From NCBI GenBank assembly GCA_902791885.1, contig CADAXO010000054.1:1-36065 (forward strand): a DNA stretch of 36,065 nucleotides, in the 5' to 3' direction. Shown here one piece after another: positions 34,658 to 36,065 of this stretch. The translations under genes and the position numbers were made by a program. The stretch's first letter is position 1; every line of letters begins with the position of its first letter. The notes under the pieces were generated by a model. The model was not told where the DNA came from and searched no databases. It was given only the letters and a program-made list of their open reading frames with translations. Source of the DNA: Oscillospiraceae bacterium (lineage in GTDB: Bacteria > Bacillota_A > Clostridia > Saccharofermentanales > Saccharofermentanaceae).

Positions 34658-34971
34658 GCGTTCTTCTTAACAAGTGATGAACGTACGACACCCTTGGGGT
34701 CCTTGATAAGAACAATAACAAGCCAGATCATAAGCCCCAATGCAACTGCCGATACTCCCAGGAACGCATCGTTCTGCATATCAGCAACGGAAGGATTAAA
34801 GAATGCATCGCCCACCTCAACATACTCGAACACTGCATCGACAGACCACATCAACGATGCACCCCAGTAGATCAATGCAAGTGTTCCTACACGCATATTT
34901 GTTTTACCGTAAGTTACATACCAGATAACCGTACTGATAATAGCTGCAAATACAGTAATAAGAAGTGTCAT
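34654..34971 (-). CDS. Small membrane protein upstream of larB (unknown)
   Basis: The 105-residue product has about three hydrophobic segments (about 2-20, 28-45 and 68-88) and a basic C-terminal tail (DPKGVVRSSLVKKNA). Between helices 2 and 3 lies an acidic loop, VDAVFEYVEVGDAFFNPSVADMQND. I recognise no family. The ATG at 34971 overlaps the stop of the upstream gene (ATGA) and has GGAGG at 8 bases. Its stop overlaps larB, so it is translated as part of the lar operon. Position suggests a role in supplying nickel or substrate to the pathway, or as a partner of the 126-residue protein, but nothing in the sequence proves this. Confidence 0.7.
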   Translation of the reverse strand: MTLLITVFAAIISTVIWYVTYGKTNMRVGTLALIYWGASLMWSVDAVFEYVEVGDAFFNPSVADMQNDAFLGVSAVALGLMIWLVIVLIKDPKGVVRSSLVKKNA

Positions 34972-35348
34972 CTTACGCCTCCTTTCGCATCTGCACGCGA
35001 AGGTTTAGAAGCCTTCTTCTCCATATAAGATGTCACTATAACCATACCTGCCCACATCAGTGTAACAACAACTGCCATTGAGACACCTACTGTCGCCATC
35101 TCATGTAAAACCTCGGACATTTCTTCAGGATTACCGGCTGCCGTAAGGAACGGGAACCACGGCACTATCTCACCATGCCAGATATGCTCGAATGCAAGAA
35201 GAGCAGAACCGCCCCAAAGAAGGTTATTAAGCCATTTTATCTTACCGACTACGGAAGGAGCTTCTGTGTTCTTGTACTTGGAATCCAAAGCCTTGGAGAT
35301 AACAGTAGTAACTACGGCTTCAGCTGCGGGGACTAGGAAACATGCCAT
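34968..35348 (-). CDS. Small membrane protein, first gene of the lar operon (unknown)
   Basis: The 126-residue product has a hydrophobic start (ACFLVPAAEAVVTTVIS) and a polar stretch with SVVGKIKWLNN. A second segment, LLWGGSALLAFEHIWHGEIVPWFPFLTA, is followed by NPEEMSEVLHEMATVGVSMAVVVTLMWAGMVIV and a basic tail. The His and Glu residues in and next to the membrane segments (EHIWHGE, HEM) are the kind that could bind a metal such as nickel. This is inference; it matches no nickel transporter I know (NikMN/LarMN, NiCoT, CorA). The ATG at 35348 has AGGAGGG at 7 bases. The operon promoter lies just upstream. Confidence 0.72.
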   Translation of the reverse strand: MACFLVPAAEAVVTTVISKALDSKYKNTEAPSVVGKIKWLNNLLWGGSALLAFEHIWHGEIVPWFPFLTAAGNPEEMSEVLHEMATVGVSMAVVVTLMWAGMVIVTSYMEKKASKPSRADAKGGVR

Positions 35349-35381
35349 GTAAGGACCCTCCTGTCAATAAAGTTTAATAAG

Positions 35382-35394
35382 GTGATATTATCAC
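35382..35394 (-). promoter_or_regulatory. Extended -10 and 13-bp palindrome of the lar operon
   Basis: Minus strand TGTGATAAT is an extended -10 (TGn then GATAAT, 35387-35392), with no good -35 at 17 bases. The -10 lies wholly inside the perfect palindrome GTGATAATATCAC, an ideal repressor site. The regulator is unknown; the half-site GTGA...TCAC is Crp/Fnr-like but the spacing is one base short of the CRP consensus. Confidence 0.5.
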
Positions 35395-35458
35395 ATGCGC
35401 TAAGCAGAAAAAAATCAAATTGACAGCATATTTGTAGTATTTACGAATTGTTAACCGT

Positions 35459-35490
35459 AAAAAACACCCGCCGGCATTAACCGACGGGTG
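35459..35490 (-). terminator. Intrinsic terminator after thrS
   Basis: CACCCGxCGG, loop, CCGxCGGGTG form a GC-rich hairpin; on the minus strand it is followed by six T. It lies about 25 bases past the thrS stop at 35516 and separates thrS from the lar operon. The rest of the 167-base gap (35349-35515) holds only the lar promoter region. Confidence 0.9.
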
Positions 35491-35515
35491 CTTCGTTATT
35501 CATCTTTTATAACGA

Positions 35516-36065
35516 TCAGAATTCGGAAGGAAGCTCCAAAGTTCTGTCAGCGTTAAGCTGCTTACACTTCTCGATGAATGTGGAAAGAGGAACGTTTCTA
35601 ACCTGTTGGTTGGAGCCTCTTACATTTACGGAAACCTGCTCAGCAGCAGCTTCCTCATTACCGAGAACGAGGATATAAGGATCCTTCATATTCTTGAATC
35701 TCTTGATCTTGTCTCTCATGTTGATATCGCTGTAATCAACCTCAACACGGATACCTGCTTCCTTCAAAGCAATCTCAACCTTCTTGGCATACTCGTTGTG
35801 CTCTTCTCTGATAGGTACGATAGCAACCTGGAAAGGATTGAGCCAGAAAGGATATGCACCCTTGAAGTGCTCGGTGATGATACCGATAAATCTCTCGAGG
35901 GAACCGAAGATAGCTCTGTGGATAACGATAGGCATCTTCTGGGAACCATCCTGATCAACGTATGTGAGCTCGAAGTTATGAGGGAGCTGGAAGTCGAGCT
36001 GTACAGTACCGCACTGCCACTCTCTTCCGAGAGCATCCTTGATCTGAAGGTCGATCTTCGGTCCG
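35516..36065 (-). CDS. thrS: Threonyl-tRNA synthetase, C-terminal part
   Basis: The gene enters from the right edge, so only the last ~182 codons are seen. They include the class II motif-3 region: GPKIDLQIKDALGREWQCGT, LDFQLPHNFELTY and MPIVIHRAIFGSLERFIGI, where the Gln, Cys and His residues match the zinc and ATP pocket. The anticodon-binding domain follows (PFWLNPFQVAIVPI, EVDYSDINMRDKIKRF, DPYILVLGNEEA). The enzyme charges tRNA-Thr. Any T-box leader would lie outside the window. The 3' end is intact and followed by a terminator. Confidence 0.97.
   Translation of the reverse strand, partial: GPKIDLQIKDALGREWQCGTVQLDFQLPHNFELTYVDQDGSQKMPIVIHRAIFGSLERFIGIITEHFKGAYPFWLNPFQVAIVPIREEHNEYAKKVEIALKEAGIRVEVDYSDINMRDKIKRFKNMKDPYILVLGNEEAAAEQVSVNVRGSNQQVRNVPLSTFIEKCKQLNADRTLELPSEF

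Noticed and set aside
35420..35425. Perfect TTGACA on the plus strand
   Set aside because: No -10 box lies at 16-18 bases, and it would drive antisense transcription into thrS; taken as chance in AT-rich DNA.

Overview
The window reads as housekeeping chromosome of an anaerobic Clostridia-type Bacillota, probably an uncultured gut or rumen lineage. This rests on gene content: a very large two-ATPase 2-hydroxyacyl-CoA dehydratase activase, a ThiI without a rhodanese domain, a PepV-type dipeptidase, a SleB-like hydrolase, a DUF4214 cell-wall enzyme and LarBCE. Shine-Dalgarno sites (GGAGG type) and sigma-A-like promoters fit this. Genus cannot be told from the sequence. Almost all genes are on the minus strand in tightly overlapping operons; only a D,D-carboxypeptidase (22252-23280) and a dipeptidase (30652-31938) are on the plus strand.

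Layout from high to low coordinates, which is the direction of most transcription. The 3' end of thrS is closed by a terminator. A five-gene operon follows: two small unknown membrane proteins, then larB, larC and larE for the nickel-pincer nucleotide (NPN) cofactor, with a 13-bp palindrome over its -10 box. The pepV-like gene and rpsB-tsf diverge from interlocked promoters, and rpsB has a structured leader. After a strong terminator come a broken cysteine desulfurase, thiI, a HypE/SelD-like AIR-synthase-family protein, an anchored hypothetical and a GT-C glycosyltransferase.

A dacA-like carboxypeptidase faces that operon and diverges from a membrane alpha/beta hydrolase, a small membrane protein, a SleB-like hydrolase, glyA, rarA and a lipoprotein. 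A promoter then drives asd, an ABC-F ATPase, an Lrp-type regulator, a broken aminotransferase, prfB and a secreted glucosaminidase, ending in a perfect hairpin. The last block is an unknown gene, the giant activase, polA (split by a frameshift), coaE, a membrane DUF4298 protein, a 27-residue maltose-acetyltransferase-like mini-ORF and the start of a SanA/YdcF protein.

Three points stand out. First, LarBCE without LarA in the window, co-operonic with two uncharacterised membrane proteins. Second, three housekeeping genes (polA, an aminotransferase, a cysteine desulfurase) each lack a segment and shift frame at the same place; the two PLP enzymes each lose roughly 28-30 residues around the PLP site. 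These may be real lesions or assembly errors. Third, compact regulatory DNA upstream of rpsB/pepV, asd and the lar operon. I saw no tRNA or rRNA gene, CRISPR array, transposase, phage gene or recognisable classical riboswitch.
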